Positions 49,440 to 59,552 of a stretch of DNA of 64,000 nucleotides are shown piece after piece. The DNA is from Micromonospora radicis. Lineage in GTDB: Bacteria; Actinomycetota; Actinomycetes; Mycobacteriales; Micromonosporaceae. The notes beneath the pieces were generated by a model. That model made no database searches. It was not told the origin of the DNA and worked only from the letters and a program-made list of their open reading frames with translations. The stretch spans positions 62,001 to 126,000 of the forward strand of contig NZ_QXEC01000015.1 in the NCBI RefSeq assembly GCF_003583405.1. Reading direction: 5' to 3'. A program made the position numbers and the translations under genes. The number at the start of each line of letters is the position of its first letter. The first letter of the stretch is position 1.

Positions 49440-51257
49440 TCACCGCGGGAGCCCGGCGTCGTCGGCGCCCCGGTCCGCGGGGTAGCCGCGCACGTCCGGC
49501 GCGCCCAGGCGGGCCGCGTCGGCGGTGGCGTCGTCCGGCATCAGCTGGGACTGCCGCTCGGCCTCGACGCGGGCCTGGTAATGGGTCACCTCGCGGGCCC
49601 GCCGGGCAGCGTCCCAGCCGAGCACCGCACCCATCAGCTCGGCCGTGTGCTCGGCCGACTCCAGGCCGCGGTGGGTGGTCTCGAACGAGATCCGGGTACG
49701 GCGGGTGAGCACGTCCTCCAGGTGCAACGCCCCCTCGGCCCGGGCCGCGTACGTCACCTCGGCGGCAAGGTACTCGGGCGCCCCGGCCAGCGGGGAGGCC
49801 AGCAGCGGGTCGGCGTCGATCAGGGCGAGCAGGTCCAGGGTCAGGCTGCCGTACCGCTCCAGCAGGTGCTCCACCACGCCGACCGGCAACCCGTGCCGGC
49901 GGGCCAGATCGGCCCGGTCCCGCCACATCGCCGCGTACCCGTCCGCGCCGAGCAGCGGCAGGTCGGCCGTGCGCGACGGCCGCTGCCCACCGAGCCGACG
50001 CACCGCCCGGTCGACCACGTCGGCCGCCATCACCCGGTACGTCGTGTACTTGCCGCCGGCCACCAGCAGCAGGCCGAGCATCGGCTCGATGACCGCGTGT
50101 TCCCGGGACAGCTTGGAGGTGGAGTCCGCCTCGCCGGCCAGCAGCGGGCGCAGCCCGGCGTAGACGCCCTCGATGTCGGCGGTGGTCAGCGGCCGGTCCA
50201 GCACCGCGTTGACCTGCCGGAGCAGGTAGTCGATGTCGCTGGCCGAGGCGGCCGGGTGGGAGCGGTCCAGCCGCCAGTCGGTGTCGGTGGTGCCGATGAT
50301 CCAGTGCCCGCCCCACGGGATGACGAACAGCACGCTGGTCGCCGTACGCAGGATCAGTCCGGTGTCGCCGGTGATCGCCGAGCGGGGCACCACCAGGTGC
50401 ACGCCCTTGGATGCGCGCACCCGGATGCCGGGGCGCAGGCCGACGTCGTCGAGCATCCGGGACATGTCGTCGGTCCACACGCCGGTGGCGGCGATCACCG
50501 TCCGGGCGTGCACCTCGAACTCGGCGTCCGGTGAGCCGGTCGGCGCCTCAAGGTCGCGGATCCGGACCCCGGTGACCTCCCGGGCCTGCCGGATCAACCC
50601 GACCGCCCGGGCACTGCTCACCACGGTCGCCCCCAGGCTGGCGGCGGTACGGGCCAGGGTGACCACCAGACGGGCGTCGTCGACCTGCCCGTCGTAGTAA
50701 CGGATCGCGCCGGCCAGCCCGTCGGCCCGCAGGCTCGGGAAGATCCGCCGAGTGCCCTCCCGGGTCAGGTGCCGGTGCAGCGGCATCCCCCGGCCACCGC
50801 CGAAGACCCCGGCGAAGGCGTCGTACGCGGCCACCCCGGCGCCGTAGTAGGCCCGGCGCAGGATCCGGGCGGGCAGGTCGCGGACGCCCCGACCGGCCGG
50901 CAGTGGCACCAGGAACGGCACCGGGCGCACCAGGTGCGGCGCCAACCGGGTGGCGAGCAGCCCCCGCTCGGTGAGCGCCTCGTGCACCAGGTTGAACTCC
51001 AACTGTTCCAGGTAGCGCAGGCCGCCGTGGATCAGCTTGCTGGACCGGCTGGAGGTACCGGCCGCGAGGTCACGCGCCTCCACCAGAGCCACCTTCAGCC
51101 CTCGGGAGGCGGCGTCGACGGCAGCACCGGCACCGGTCACGCCGCCACCGATGACCAGCACGTCGAACCGTTCGGCCCGCAGCCGACGCAGATCGCTGGT
51201 ACGGCGGTCGGGGGAGAGTTGCCCGGCCACGGATCGGAGGACGTGTGGATCGCGCAC
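49440..51257 (-). CDS. glpD: glycerol-3-phosphate dehydrogenase (FAD, GlpD)
   Basis: A 605-residue flavoprotein starting at GTG 51257. The N-terminal dinucleotide fold is FDVLVIGGGVTGAGAAVDAA, followed by SSRSSKLIHGGLRYLEQLEF. The C-terminal GlpD cap domain includes VLTRRTRISFETTHRG. It oxidises sn-glycerol-3-phosphate to DHAP at the membrane, passing electrons to quinone. It is a single gene without glpF or glpK, divergent from the membrane subtilase. About 45 residues of acidic tail follow the cap. Confidence 0.94.
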   Translation of the reverse strand: MRDPHVLRSVAGQLSPDRRTSDLRRLRAERFDVLVIGGGVTGAGAAVDAASRGLKVALVEARDLAAGTSSRSSKLIHGGLRYLEQLEFNLVHEALTERGLLATRLAPHLVRPVPFLVPLPAGRGVRDLPARILRRAYYGAGVAAYDAFAGVFGGGRGMPLHRHLTREGTRRIFPSLRADGLAGAIRYYDGQVDDARLVVTLARTAASLGATVVSSARAVGLIRQAREVTGVRIRDLEAPTGSPDAEFEVHARTVIAATGVWTDDMSRMLDDVGLRPGIRVRASKGVHLVVPRSAITGDTGLILRTATSVLFVIPWGGHWIIGTTDTDWRLDRSHPAASASDIDYLLRQVNAVLDRPLTTADIEGVYAGLRPLLAGEADSTSKLSREHAVIEPMLGLLLVAGGKYTTYRVMAADVVDRAVRRLGGQRPSRTADLPLLGADGYAAMWRDRADLARRHGLPVGVVEHLLERYGSLTLDLLALIDADPLLASPLAGAPEYLAAEVTYAARAEGALHLEDVLTRRTRISFETTHRGLESAEHTAELMGAVLGWDAARRAREVTHYQARVEAERQSQLMPDDATADAARLGAPDVRGYPADRGADDAGLPR

Positions 51258-51369
51258 AGGTCCACCGTAGCCCCACCGGCACTGGAGGACACCGGCCCCG
51301 CCGGCCGTGATCCGGCCCACGATCGCCGGGAGTCCGACCCACCGGTGACCCGCGTCGTACTGTGTCCGG

Positions 51370-53886
51370 ATGCAGGCGCCGTACTCCACGACCGGCAGTA
51401 CCGGCAGCCCCTGGGCGATCGTCTCGGCGGTGCTGGTGGGCTGCGGGGCCACCGCCGTAGCGGTGGTGTCGCAGACCGGCGGGTGGCTGGTCGACCAGGT
51501 GCTGCTGGTCGGCGGGCTGGACCGGCTGGTGCCGTTCTGGCCGCTGGCCAGCCTGATCACCGCACTGGTGATCGGCACGGCCACCCTGCCCCTGGCGCTG
51601 CTGCCCCGGTCCCGGGCGGTCCGGACCGCCGGTCGGGCCTGGCTGGCCGGCGCGCTCACCCTGGGCGTACTCGGGATGCTGCGCGCGCTGCCGCCGGTGC
51701 ACCACGAGCTCTACCTCGGCGCGCTGGCCGCCACGGCCGCGGTGCTCGCCTGGCTCTCGGCCCGGTTGTCGCACCGCCTGGCCGGCGTCGCCAGGTCCAC
51801 CGATTGGGCGACGCCCGAGGTGGCACCGCCGCCCCCGGTCCGGGAAGTGCCCGAGGTGGCACCGCCACCCCCGGTCCGGGAAGTGCCCGAGGTGGCACCG
51901 CCACCCGCCGCCGGGCCGTCGGTGGTCACCCTGCTCGCCGCGACCGCCGGGCTGGCCCTGCTGCTGCCCTGGGTCTGGCTCGGCGCGCTCGGCGGGCTGC
52001 TGGAGACCGTCCTCGCCGGGCTGACGGCGGTGGCCGTCGGCGCACTGGCCGGGGCGTTGCTCGACGTCCGATTCTGGGGCACCGTCGCCGGTGGCGAGCC
52101 GGTCCGACCGGCCCGACTGGTACTGCTCGGCGGCCTCGTCGCCGGGCTGGTGCTGCTGCTGGTCGGTGCCGGTGTCGGCCAGTCCGGCACCCAACTGCCG
52201 CTGCTGGTGGCGCTGCCGCCGGTGGGCTTCGCGCTGGCCGCGCTGCGGGTGCTGAGCCGCCGGCACCCGCGGACCACCGGCCGCACCTCGACCGCCTGGC
52301 TGGTCGGGCTCACCGTGTTCGGCCCGCTGGCGTTCACCGACCCGGAGGAGATCAGCCTGCTGCTGATCGGCTCCCGGGACGTACCGTTCTGGGTGGCGGT
52401 GGCCGCCGGTGCCGGGCTCGTCGTGGCCCTGCTGCTGGCCATCGCGTACGGGCTGCTGCTGGCCCGTCCGACGGCCCGGGCGCCCCGCCGCGCGGTGGCC
52501 GCGGCGACCACGCTGGTCCTGCTGGTCACGGTCGGCGCGGTCGGCGTCGGTGCCGGCCAGCCCGGCCTGCACGGCGAACGGCTCTTCGTGGTGTTGCGAG
52601 CCCAGGCCGACCTCGCCGGCCTGCCCACCGGGGTGGGCAAGGCGGGTCGGGACGACCGGGCCGAGGAGGTGTACCGCCGGCTGGTCGACACCGCCGAGCG
52701 GACCCAGGCCGACCTGCGTCGCGAACTGCGCCGGCTGCGCCTGGCCCACACGCCGTACTACCTGGTCAACGGGATCGAGGTGGACGGCGGCCCGGTGGTC
52801 CGGGCCTGGCTGTCCAGCCGGCCCGAGGTGGCCCGGGTGCTGATCAGCCAGCGACTTCGCCCGCTGCCGGCACCGGCCGAACCGTCCCGGGGCCGGTCGG
52901 CGGCGCCGGTTGGTCCGCCCTGGAACATCACGATGATCGGCGCCGACCGGGTCTGGTCCGCGCTGCGGGTGACCGGGGCCGGGGTGACCGTGGGCAGTTC
53001 CGATTCCGGGGTGGACGGGCGGCATCCGGCCCTGGCCGAGGGTTACCGGGGTGGGGACGACTCCTGGTACGACCCGTGGAACGGCACCCGGACGCCCACC
53101 GACCGCAGCGGGCACGGCACCCACACGACGGGCAGCGCGGTCGGCCGCGGCGGTATCGGTGTGGCACCGGGCGCGGACTGGGTGGGCTGTGTCAACCTCG
53201 ACCGCAACCTCGGCAACCCGGCGTCCTACCTCGACTGTCTCCAGTTCATGCTGGCGCCCTTCCCGCCCGGCGGCGACCCGTTCGACGACGGGCGGCCGGG
53301 CCGGGCCCCGGAGATCCTGACCAACTCGTGGGGCTGTCCACCGATCGAGGGTTGCGATCCGCGGACCCTGCGGTCGGCCACGGACGCCCTGGAGGCGGCC
53401 GGGATCCTCGTCGTGGCGGCGGCCGGCAACACCGGGCCGTTCTGCGGTTCGGTGCAGGATCCGCCCGCGCGGTACCCGGATGTGCTCACCGTCGGTGCGG
53501 TGGACCGGCAGCGCCGGGTCACCGACTTCTCCTCCCGTGGCCCGGTCCCCGGCGGGCTGGTCAAACCGGATCTGGTGGCACCCGGCGCGGACGTCGTCTC
53601 GGCGATGCCCGGCGGCGGATACGCGGCGCTCGACGGCACCTCGATGGCCACGCCGCAGGTCGCGGGCGTGGTGGCGCTGATGTGGTCGGCCAACCCGGAC
53701 CTCGTCGGTGACCTGGACCAGACCCGGCGACTGCTGCGCGCCACGACCACCGCGGTTCCCACCGGCTCGGGCTCCGGTTCCGGCTCGGGCTCCGGTGCCC
53801 AGGGCGGCGACTGCGGCGATGCGGGCAACGTGGCCGGCGCCGGGCTGGTCGACGCGTACGCCGCCGTCCGCGCCGCCCAAGGTTGA
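51370..53886 (+). CDS. S8 subtilase on a polytopic membrane domain
   Basis: 838 residues. Residues ~16-130 hold four membrane helices. Next is a cytoplasmic- or periplasmic-loop Pro-rich repeat (three copies of PEVAPPPPVREV, ~148-182), then about six more helices to ~395. A propeptide-like segment follows (~400-510; RERRxxA-type AERTQADLRRELRRLRLAHT). The subtilase domain has Asp545 (SSDSGVDGRHPA), His582 (SGHGTHTTGS), the oxyanion Asn in AAAGNTGPF and Ser758 (DGTSMATPQVAG). A GS-rich linker and a last helical strand end it. The protease part must be outside the cell, tethered by the membrane domain; subtilases normally carry one signal peptide. Confidence 0.88.
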   Translation: MQAPYSTTGSTGSPWAIVSAVLVGCGATAVAVVSQTGGWLVDQVLLVGGLDRLVPFWPLASLITALVIGTATLPLALLPRSRAVRTAGRAWLAGALTLGVLGMLRALPPVHHELYLGALAATAAVLAWLSARLSHRLAGVARSTDWATPEVAPPPPVREVPEVAPPPPVREVPEVAPPPAAGPSVVTLLAATAGLALLLPWVWLGALGGLLETVLAGLTAVAVGALAGALLDVRFWGTVAGGEPVRPARLVLLGGLVAGLVLLLVGAGVGQSGTQLPLLVALPPVGFALAALRVLSRRHPRTTGRTSTAWLVGLTVFGPLAFTDPEEISLLLIGSRDVPFWVAVAAGAGLVVALLLAIAYGLLLARPTARAPRRAVAAATTLVLLVTVGAVGVGAGQPGLHGERLFVVLRAQADLAGLPTGVGKAGRDDRAEEVYRRLVDTAERTQADLRRELRRLRLAHTPYYLVNGIEVDGGPVVRAWLSSRPEVARVLISQRLRPLPAPAEPSRGRSAAPVGPPWNITMIGADRVWSALRVTGAGVTVGSSDSGVDGRHPALAEGYRGGDDSWYDPWNGTRTPTDRSGHGTHTTGSAVGRGGIGVAPGADWVGCVNLDRNLGNPASYLDCLQFMLAPFPPGGDPFDDGRPGRAPEILTNSWGCPPIEGCDPRTLRSATDALEAAGILVVAAAGNTGPFCGSVQDPPARYPDVLTVGAVDRQRRVTDFSSRGPVPGGLVKPDLVAPGADVVSAMPGGGYAALDGTSMATPQVAGVVALMWSANPDLVGDLDQTRRLLRATTTAVPTGSGSGSGSGSGAQGGDCGDAGNVAGAGLVDAYAAVRAAQG
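51814..51909 (+). repeat. 36-bp coding tandem repeat in the membrane subtilase
   Basis: Units beginning CCCGAGGTGGCACCGCC at 51814, 51850 and 51886 encode PEVAPPPPVREV; the third is cut after PEVAPPP. Near-identical DNA indicates recent duplication in the loop between helix blocks. Confidence 0.85.
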
Positions 53887-53957
53887 CGTTCACACAACGT
53901 GACACATCTTCGCCATGAGGTAAACAAAGTGGCTTTGAGCTGCTATCTTGCGGCGTC

Positions 53958-54149
53958 ATGCACGGTCATTCACCCGGGGTCGTCCCACTCCCGGCATCGA
54001 CGGCTCGGTGGCGCGGCATGGCGCTGTTGATCCTGTTGGGCGTGCCGGCGCTCCTCGTCGCCCTGTGCTGCGGCGTCATCCAGGTGGTCACCAAGTCCGC
54101 CATCGACGACCCACTGGACGGCCGGGGCGGCATCAGCGCCCCACCGTGA
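53958..54149 (+). CDS. 63-residue single-pass membrane protein
   Basis: MHGHSPGVVPLPASTARWRG then a helix (MALLILLGVPALLVALCCGV) and a short outer tail (KSAIDDPLDGRGGISAPP). A TATCTT box 10 bases before the ATG suggests a leaderless or short-leader mRNA. No family is recognised. It could be a small subunit or simply a hypothetical protein. Confidence 0.55.
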   Translation: MHGHSPGVVPLPASTARWRGMALLILLGVPALLVALCCGVIQVVTKSAIDDPLDGRGGISAPP

Positions 54150-54174
54150 CCGGCTGACGCAGCGGTCACGGTAC

Positions 54175-54227
54175 GACCGATCCCGTCGGTCAGCACGCGG
54201 CCGACCGCGACGGCCGAGTAGGGCCGT
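54175..54227 (+). terminator. two hairpins after the 63-residue protein gene
   Basis: GACCGA/TCGGTC (54175-54191, loop TCCCG) and ACGGCC/GGCCGT (54210-54227, loop GAGTAG) follow the stop by 26 and 61 bases. Together they probably end the transcript. Confidence 0.5.
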
Positions 54228-54361
54228 AGCAGCGGTCGGGATGCGATTCCGCTGCCGGCCCTGTCGAGCTGCACCGTTCGTGCTCTCACGCACCACCACC
54301 CACCCACCCGCCCGCCAGCCAGCCCGCCCGCCGCACTTCCCTGCCCTCGCGCCCCCGCCCA

Positions 54362-54469
54362 CTCCCCTTCCACCACCGTCCCGCCCCCGCCCACTCCCCT
54401 TCCACCGCCGTCCCGACCCCGCCCACTCCCCTTCCACCACCGTCCCGCCCCCGCCCGCTCCCCTTCCAC
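54362..54469. repeat. 32-bp pyrimidine-rich tandem repeat in the gene-free stretch 54150-54609
   Basis: CTCCCCTTCCAC recurs at 54362, 54394, 54426 and 54458 (exactly 32 bases apart); the first three units are nearly complete copies and the fourth is cut short. The + strand here and for ~60 bases before is almost purely C/T with CCC runs; the minus strand has matching GGGG runs that could form G-quadruplexes. The remaining bases of the stretch hold no gene that I can see. Confidence 0.85.
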
Positions 54470-54609
54470 TGCGATCCGTTCACGCCATCAGCTCGACAGG
54501 ATCGCCACCTCACACCGCGACGCTGCCCACCAGTCGGCACGCAGCCGGTACGAAGCTGGCGACACCACCGCTCAACAGGCACCCGACCCCTCATCTAGGG
54601 TCGGCGTTC

Positions 54610-55593
54610 ATGGACGCCGAGATCACCGCCGCCAGGGTCGCCGCCACCGACGTCACCGCCGCCGAGGTCGCCGTGGCCGAGTTGGCCGCCGAGCGGGTGC
54701 CCGAGGTGGTGCGGCTCTGCCGCCGCGCACTCGACCTGCCCGAGGACGCGGCCGAGGCCGAAGCCCTCGTGGACACACTCTGGGTACGGGCGAGCGCGGA
54801 CCGGGCGGTTCGGGTGTTCGGCGCGTACCGGGCCGGCGAGTTGGTGGGGGTGCTGATCGGGTCGCGTTCCGCCGGCCAGGGGCGTACCGGGCACGTGGAT
54901 CTGGTGGCGGTGGACCCGGCGTGGCGGCGGCAGGGCATCGGGCGTGCCCTGCTCACACGGGTCGAGCGGGCGCTGGCCGAACTCGGCGCGGCCGAGGTGC
55001 TGCTCGCCGGCAACCCGCCGTACTATGCCTGGCCAGGAGTGGACGTCCGGTACACGCCAGCGATCTGTCTCGCCGTCGCCCTCGGCTACCGCCAGGAGAG
55101 CACCGCCTGGAACATGACCGCCGACCTGTCGTACGACGCGTCGCCCGCGCTGCGGTCCACGGAGGCCGCGGAGGCGCGACTCGCCGGACAGGGGGTGACC
55201 GTGCGTCGGGCCGAGCCGGCCGATCTGCCGGCGCTCGCCGAGTTCGCCCGGGCCAACTTCGGCGGCGCCTGGGATGCCGAACTGGCCGGTTCTCTCGGCC
55301 GCCCGGGTGCCGGCTGCCACCTGGCCGAACGCGACGGCGAACCACTCGGGTTCGCCGCCTACGGTTCGTCCCGGCCGAGCTGGTTCGGGCCGATGGGCAC
55401 CGCACCCGCGGCCGCCGGATCGGGGATCGGCGGCGTCCTGCTGCGGCGCTGCCTACGCGACCAGCGAGCCGCCGGAATCGACGTCGCGCAGATCGGCTGG
55501 GTCGGTCCGGTGCCGTTCTACTCGCGCAGCGCGGGCGCCCGGATCGAACGCGTCTTCTTCCTGTACCGCCGGAAGCTAGACACGACAGAATAG
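54610..55593 (+). CDS. GNAT acetyltransferase, two domains
   Basis: A 327-residue protein with two GNAT modules. The first has VDLVAVDPAWRRQGIGRALL (acetyl-CoA motif A) and the second, weaker one, has AAAGSGIGGVLLRRCLRDQR. The start (MDAEITAARVAATDVTAAEV) begins with an Ala/Val-rich helix; the true start could lie a little downstream. The substrate is unknown. Confidence 0.82.
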   Translation: MDAEITAARVAATDVTAAEVAVAELAAERVPEVVRLCRRALDLPEDAAEAEALVDTLWVRASADRAVRVFGAYRAGELVGVLIGSRSAGQGRTGHVDLVAVDPAWRRQGIGRALLTRVERALAELGAAEVLLAGNPPYYAWPGVDVRYTPAICLAVALGYRQESTAWNMTADLSYDASPALRSTEAAEARLAGQGVTVRRAEPADLPALAEFARANFGGAWDAELAGSLGRPGAGCHLAERDGEPLGFAAYGSSRPSWFGPMGTAPAAAGSGIGGVLLRRCLRDQRAAGIDVAQIGWVGPVPFYSRSAGARIERVFFLYRRKLDTTE

Positions 55594-55677
55594 CGCGAAT
55601 AGGACATGGGCTCCGATAATGCCGTTCACCCGCCCGGGTCATCGACGCCCCTTACCGTTTCGGTAGAGGAGGCCGTC

Positions 55678-55920
55678 ATGACCACGGAAGACGATCAGAC
55701 CCAGGACGTTCCGCCCGTCATCTGGGCCCCGGTCCACGAACTCCCGGGCCAGTTGCCGATCGACCGGCTCGACTACGGCGACGCCGAGCAGCTGGTGGAG
55801 ATGGCCGGCTGCGCCGAACCGCCGGAGGAACCGCTCATCCTGGTGGACGAGCCCGTCTCCCACCGGCCACCGTACGACCGCGCGCAGAAGCGACGCAACC
55901 AGCGTCCACTGCCCAGATAG
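55678..55920 (+). CDS. 80-residue acidic small protein
   Basis: Start at the ATG behind AGAGGAGG. MTTEDDQTQDVPPVIWAPVH, then a short helix (IDRLDYGDAEQLVEMAGCAE) and a basic end (RAQKRRNQRPLPR). No signal or membrane segment. It is not recognised; the spacing and strong ribosome-binding site support a real gene. Confidence 0.65.
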   Translation: MTTEDDQTQDVPPVIWAPVHELPGQLPIDRLDYGDAEQLVEMAGCAEPPEEPLILVDEPVSHRPPYDRAQKRRNQRPLPR

Positions 55921-55923
55921 CAA

Positions 55924-55951
55924 AAGGCGGGCCGCTGACGCGGCCCGCCTT
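55924..55951. terminator. 12-bp perfect hairpin between convergent genes
   Basis: AAGGCGGGCCGC pairs with GCGGCCCGCCTT across a TGAC loop; short A and T runs flank it. It ends both the small-protein gene and groEL. Confidence 0.9.
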
Positions 55952-55969
55952 CCGTGCTTGGAGCTGGAC

Positions 55970-57592
<1,623 letters not shown>

Positions 57593-57790
57593 ACGGCGTT
57601 GTCCTCCTGGACACTCACGGGCCACCCGAGTGTGTGCCCCGGATGGGCCGTCTGGTGTACGCACCTTGGGACGTCGCCACCTGGCGACGGCGACGTCTCC
57701 TCGGCCGGGCCGGATAGCCCGCGACGACCGGTCACGTGCCTCACCCGCGGTTATGCCGCGAGCGCGGCCGTGACCCCACCGTCCCGACCA

Positions 57791-57817
57791 TTGGCACTCA
57801 CGCCATGCGAGTGCCAA
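57791..57817. promoter_or_regulatory. CIRCE element 1 (HrcA operator)
   Basis: TTGGCACTC-N9-GAGTGCCAA, perfect 9-base arms, in the groEL leader. It matches CIRCE (TTAGCACTC-N9-GAGTGCTAA) with the A/T at the third position changed on both arms so symmetry is kept. Confidence 0.93.
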
Positions 57818-57822
57818 TGACT

Positions 57823-57851
57823 TGTTTAGCACTCTCCCCTGCCGAGTGCAA
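57823..57851 (-). promoter_or_regulatory. groEL promoter
   Basis: On the minus strand TTGCAC (57846-57851), a 17-base spacer, and TAAACA (57823-57828). The hexamers lie inside or beside the second CIRCE, so HrcA binding would block RNA polymerase. It implies a leader of about 220 bases before the groEL start. Confidence 0.7.
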
Positions 57852-57852
57852 G
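57826..57852. promoter_or_regulatory. CIRCE element 2 (HrcA operator)
   Basis: TTAGCACTC-N9-GAGTGCAAG, 8 bases after the first element, with the left arm an exact consensus and the right arm changed in two of its last three bases (CAAG for CTAA). Confidence 0.92.
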
Positions 57853-57866
57853 CACGATGCGGCGGC

Positions 57867-59009
57867 TCAGCCGAGTTCGGCGGCTAGTCGCCCGCTGTTC
57901 ACCGGCCCCTCGTGGGCCCGCTGCTCCGCGTACGTGGTGACCAGTCCGACCAGCTGGGCGAGGTGCGCCGGCAGCGTCAACAGCGCCGCCACGGCGATCA
58001 CCAGAATCACGCCGACGGCCGTACCCGGGTCCTCCAGCGGCGTGGCGCCGAACGGCAGCCGCGCCGCCGACTCCACGATCGCGGCGACGAACGAGAAGCC
58101 GAGTACGGCCAGCAGCGTCAGCGCCACCCGACCGAGCAGCAACCCCAGCCGCTCGCGCAACATCCGGTGCGACCGGCCGATCGGGTCCCGCCGCTCGAAC
58201 AGGTAGACCGGACCGGCCATGGCCAGCGCGAACCCGGCGTAGACACCGGGCAGGAAGCAGAGGCAGAACCCGACCGCCAGGATCACCGTGAAGATCAGCA
58301 TCCAGCCCCAGAGGCCGAGCGCCCGACGCAGACCGTAACGGAGGGCGGCGCCGAACCCGACTGGTTCACCGGCCGCCTGCCGGGCAATCACCCAGGTCCC
58401 CGCAGCCCATCCGAGGCACTGCACCAGGCCGAAGACGAGGCTTCCACCGACCAGCGCGCCGATCATCGTGGCCGCGTCGGCCCAGAACCCGGCGGGCAGG
58501 GCCGCCGGGTCCGCGGCCATCTCGGCCTCCCAGCGGCCGGTGGGGTCGATGGCCAGCGCGAGCACCGAGAGCGCCGCCGCTGGCAGCACCTGGGTGAGTA
58601 CGAGGATCGGCAGCAGCAACTGCCAGCCCCGCCGAACCGCGCCCAGGCAACGCGTCAACCAGCTGCCGAGACCCGCACCCGGCGGGGTGACCAGGGCGTC
58701 GCCCGGATCGAGCTGGTGCCCGGTCGGCCCATACCAGCCCTGGTAGGGCTGCCCGGGGTAGGGCGCCGGCCAACCCGCCTGCCCGGGGTAGGGCGCCGGC
58801 CAACCCGCCTGCCCGGGATGGGGGGCCGGCCAACCCGCCTGCCCGGGATAGGGCGCCGGCCAACCCGGCTGCCCGGGATGGGGCGCCGGCTGCCCGGGAT
58901 GGCTGGGCGGAGCGGCGGGCCAGCCCGGCTGGCCGTGGGGTGGGACGGCGGACGGGTCCGACCCGCCGGATGACGGCGGTGGACCTACCGGGGGTGGCTG
59001 GTCGGACAT
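57867..59009 (-). CDS. membrane protein with Gly/Pro/Trp-rich N-terminal repeats
   Basis: 380 residues. The first ~105 are a soluble low-complexity region with five copies of a ten-residue unit (PGQAGWPAPY/H). Then about six or seven transmembrane helices (~130-370), with a conserved-looking WLTRCLGAVRRGWQLLLPIL and AHLAQLVGLVTTYAEQRAHE near the ends. The C-terminal half resembles DUF7847/glycerophosphodiester-phosphodiesterase membrane-domain proteins, but no catalytic domain is fused. Function unknown. Confidence 0.78.
   Translation of the reverse strand: MSDQPPPVGPPPSSGGSDPSAVPPHGQPGWPAAPPSHPGQPAPHPGQPGWPAPYPGQAGWPAPHPGQAGWPAPYPGQAGWPAPYPGQPYQGWYGPTGHQLDPGDALVTPPGAGLGSWLTRCLGAVRRGWQLLLPILVLTQVLPAAALSVLALAIDPTGRWEAEMAADPAALPAGFWADAATMIGALVGGSLVFGLVQCLGWAAGTWVIARQAAGEPVGFGAALRYGLRRALGLWGWMLIFTVILAVGFCLCFLPGVYAGFALAMAGPVYLFERRDPIGRSHRMLRERLGLLLGRVALTLLAVLGFSFVAAIVESAARLPFGATPLEDPGTAVGVILVIAVAALLTLPAHLAQLVGLVTTYAEQRAHEGPVNSGRLAAELG
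58751..58890 (-). repeat. 30-bp coding tandem repeat
   Basis: Units starting GCCCGGGGTAGGGCGCCGGC at 58751 and 58781, then GCCCGGGATGGGGGGCCGGC, GCCCGGGATAGGGCGCCGGC and GCCCGGGATGGGGCGCCGGC at 58811, 58841 and 58871; the last decays. They encode the ten-residue PGQAGWPAPY repeat. Confidence 0.88.
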
Positions 59010-59137
59010 GAACCCTCCTCAGCGACGGCTGATCGGCTCATGATCTTCCCTTGTGAGGCGTCCGCACCGCAGCCCCCTCCGGCCGCGAGCACGCCACCCT
59101 TACCGACGATCGGTCGACGGGGTGGGCGCGAATGCAC

Positions 59138-59341
59138 TCAGGCGATGAGGCGTACCCGCTCGGCCTGCGGCCCCTTCTGGCCCTGCGCGATCTCGAACTC
59201 CACCCGCTGGCCGTCGTCCAGCGCCTTGTAGCCGTCCATCTCGATCGCGGAGAAGTGAACGAACACGTCCTGCCCGCCGTCGACGGCGATGAAGCCGTAG
59301 CCCTTCTCGGCGTTGAACCACTTCACGGTGCCCTGTGCCAC
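59138..59341 (-). CDS. cold-shock protein
   Basis: A 67-residue CspA-family single-stranded nucleic-acid-binding protein. RNP1 is KGYGFI, RNP2 VFVHFSAI, and GTVKWFNAEKGYGFIAVDG is the standard N-terminus. GAGGAAG precedes the ATG. It is separated from the divergent GNAT gene by 211 bases that must hold both promoters and the long 5' leader typical of csp genes. Confidence 0.95.
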   Translation of the reverse strand: MAQGTVKWFNAEKGYGFIAVDGGQDVFVHFSAIEMDGYKALDDGQRVEFEIAQGQKGPQAERVRLIA

Positions 59342-59552
59342 GGTGTCTTCCTCACTCTGCGCGGCGTTCCACTACCCGAACCGACGGCAGGCCGACGGCC
59401 CGAAAGCCACCGCGCGCAACGGTCGACGACGACCGCCGAACAGGGTGACCGAAATCGCACGGTACACGAGCGGTGACGGCGGCGCACGACCACAAATCGG
59501 GCATATTCCGGCCGGGCGCATCGTCGTACGTCATTGTGATAGTTATGCGGTC

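Noticed and set aside
54362..54469. CRISPR-like repeats
   Set aside because: The 32-bp units abut one another with no unique spacers, and no cas gene is nearby. It is a simple tandem repeat.
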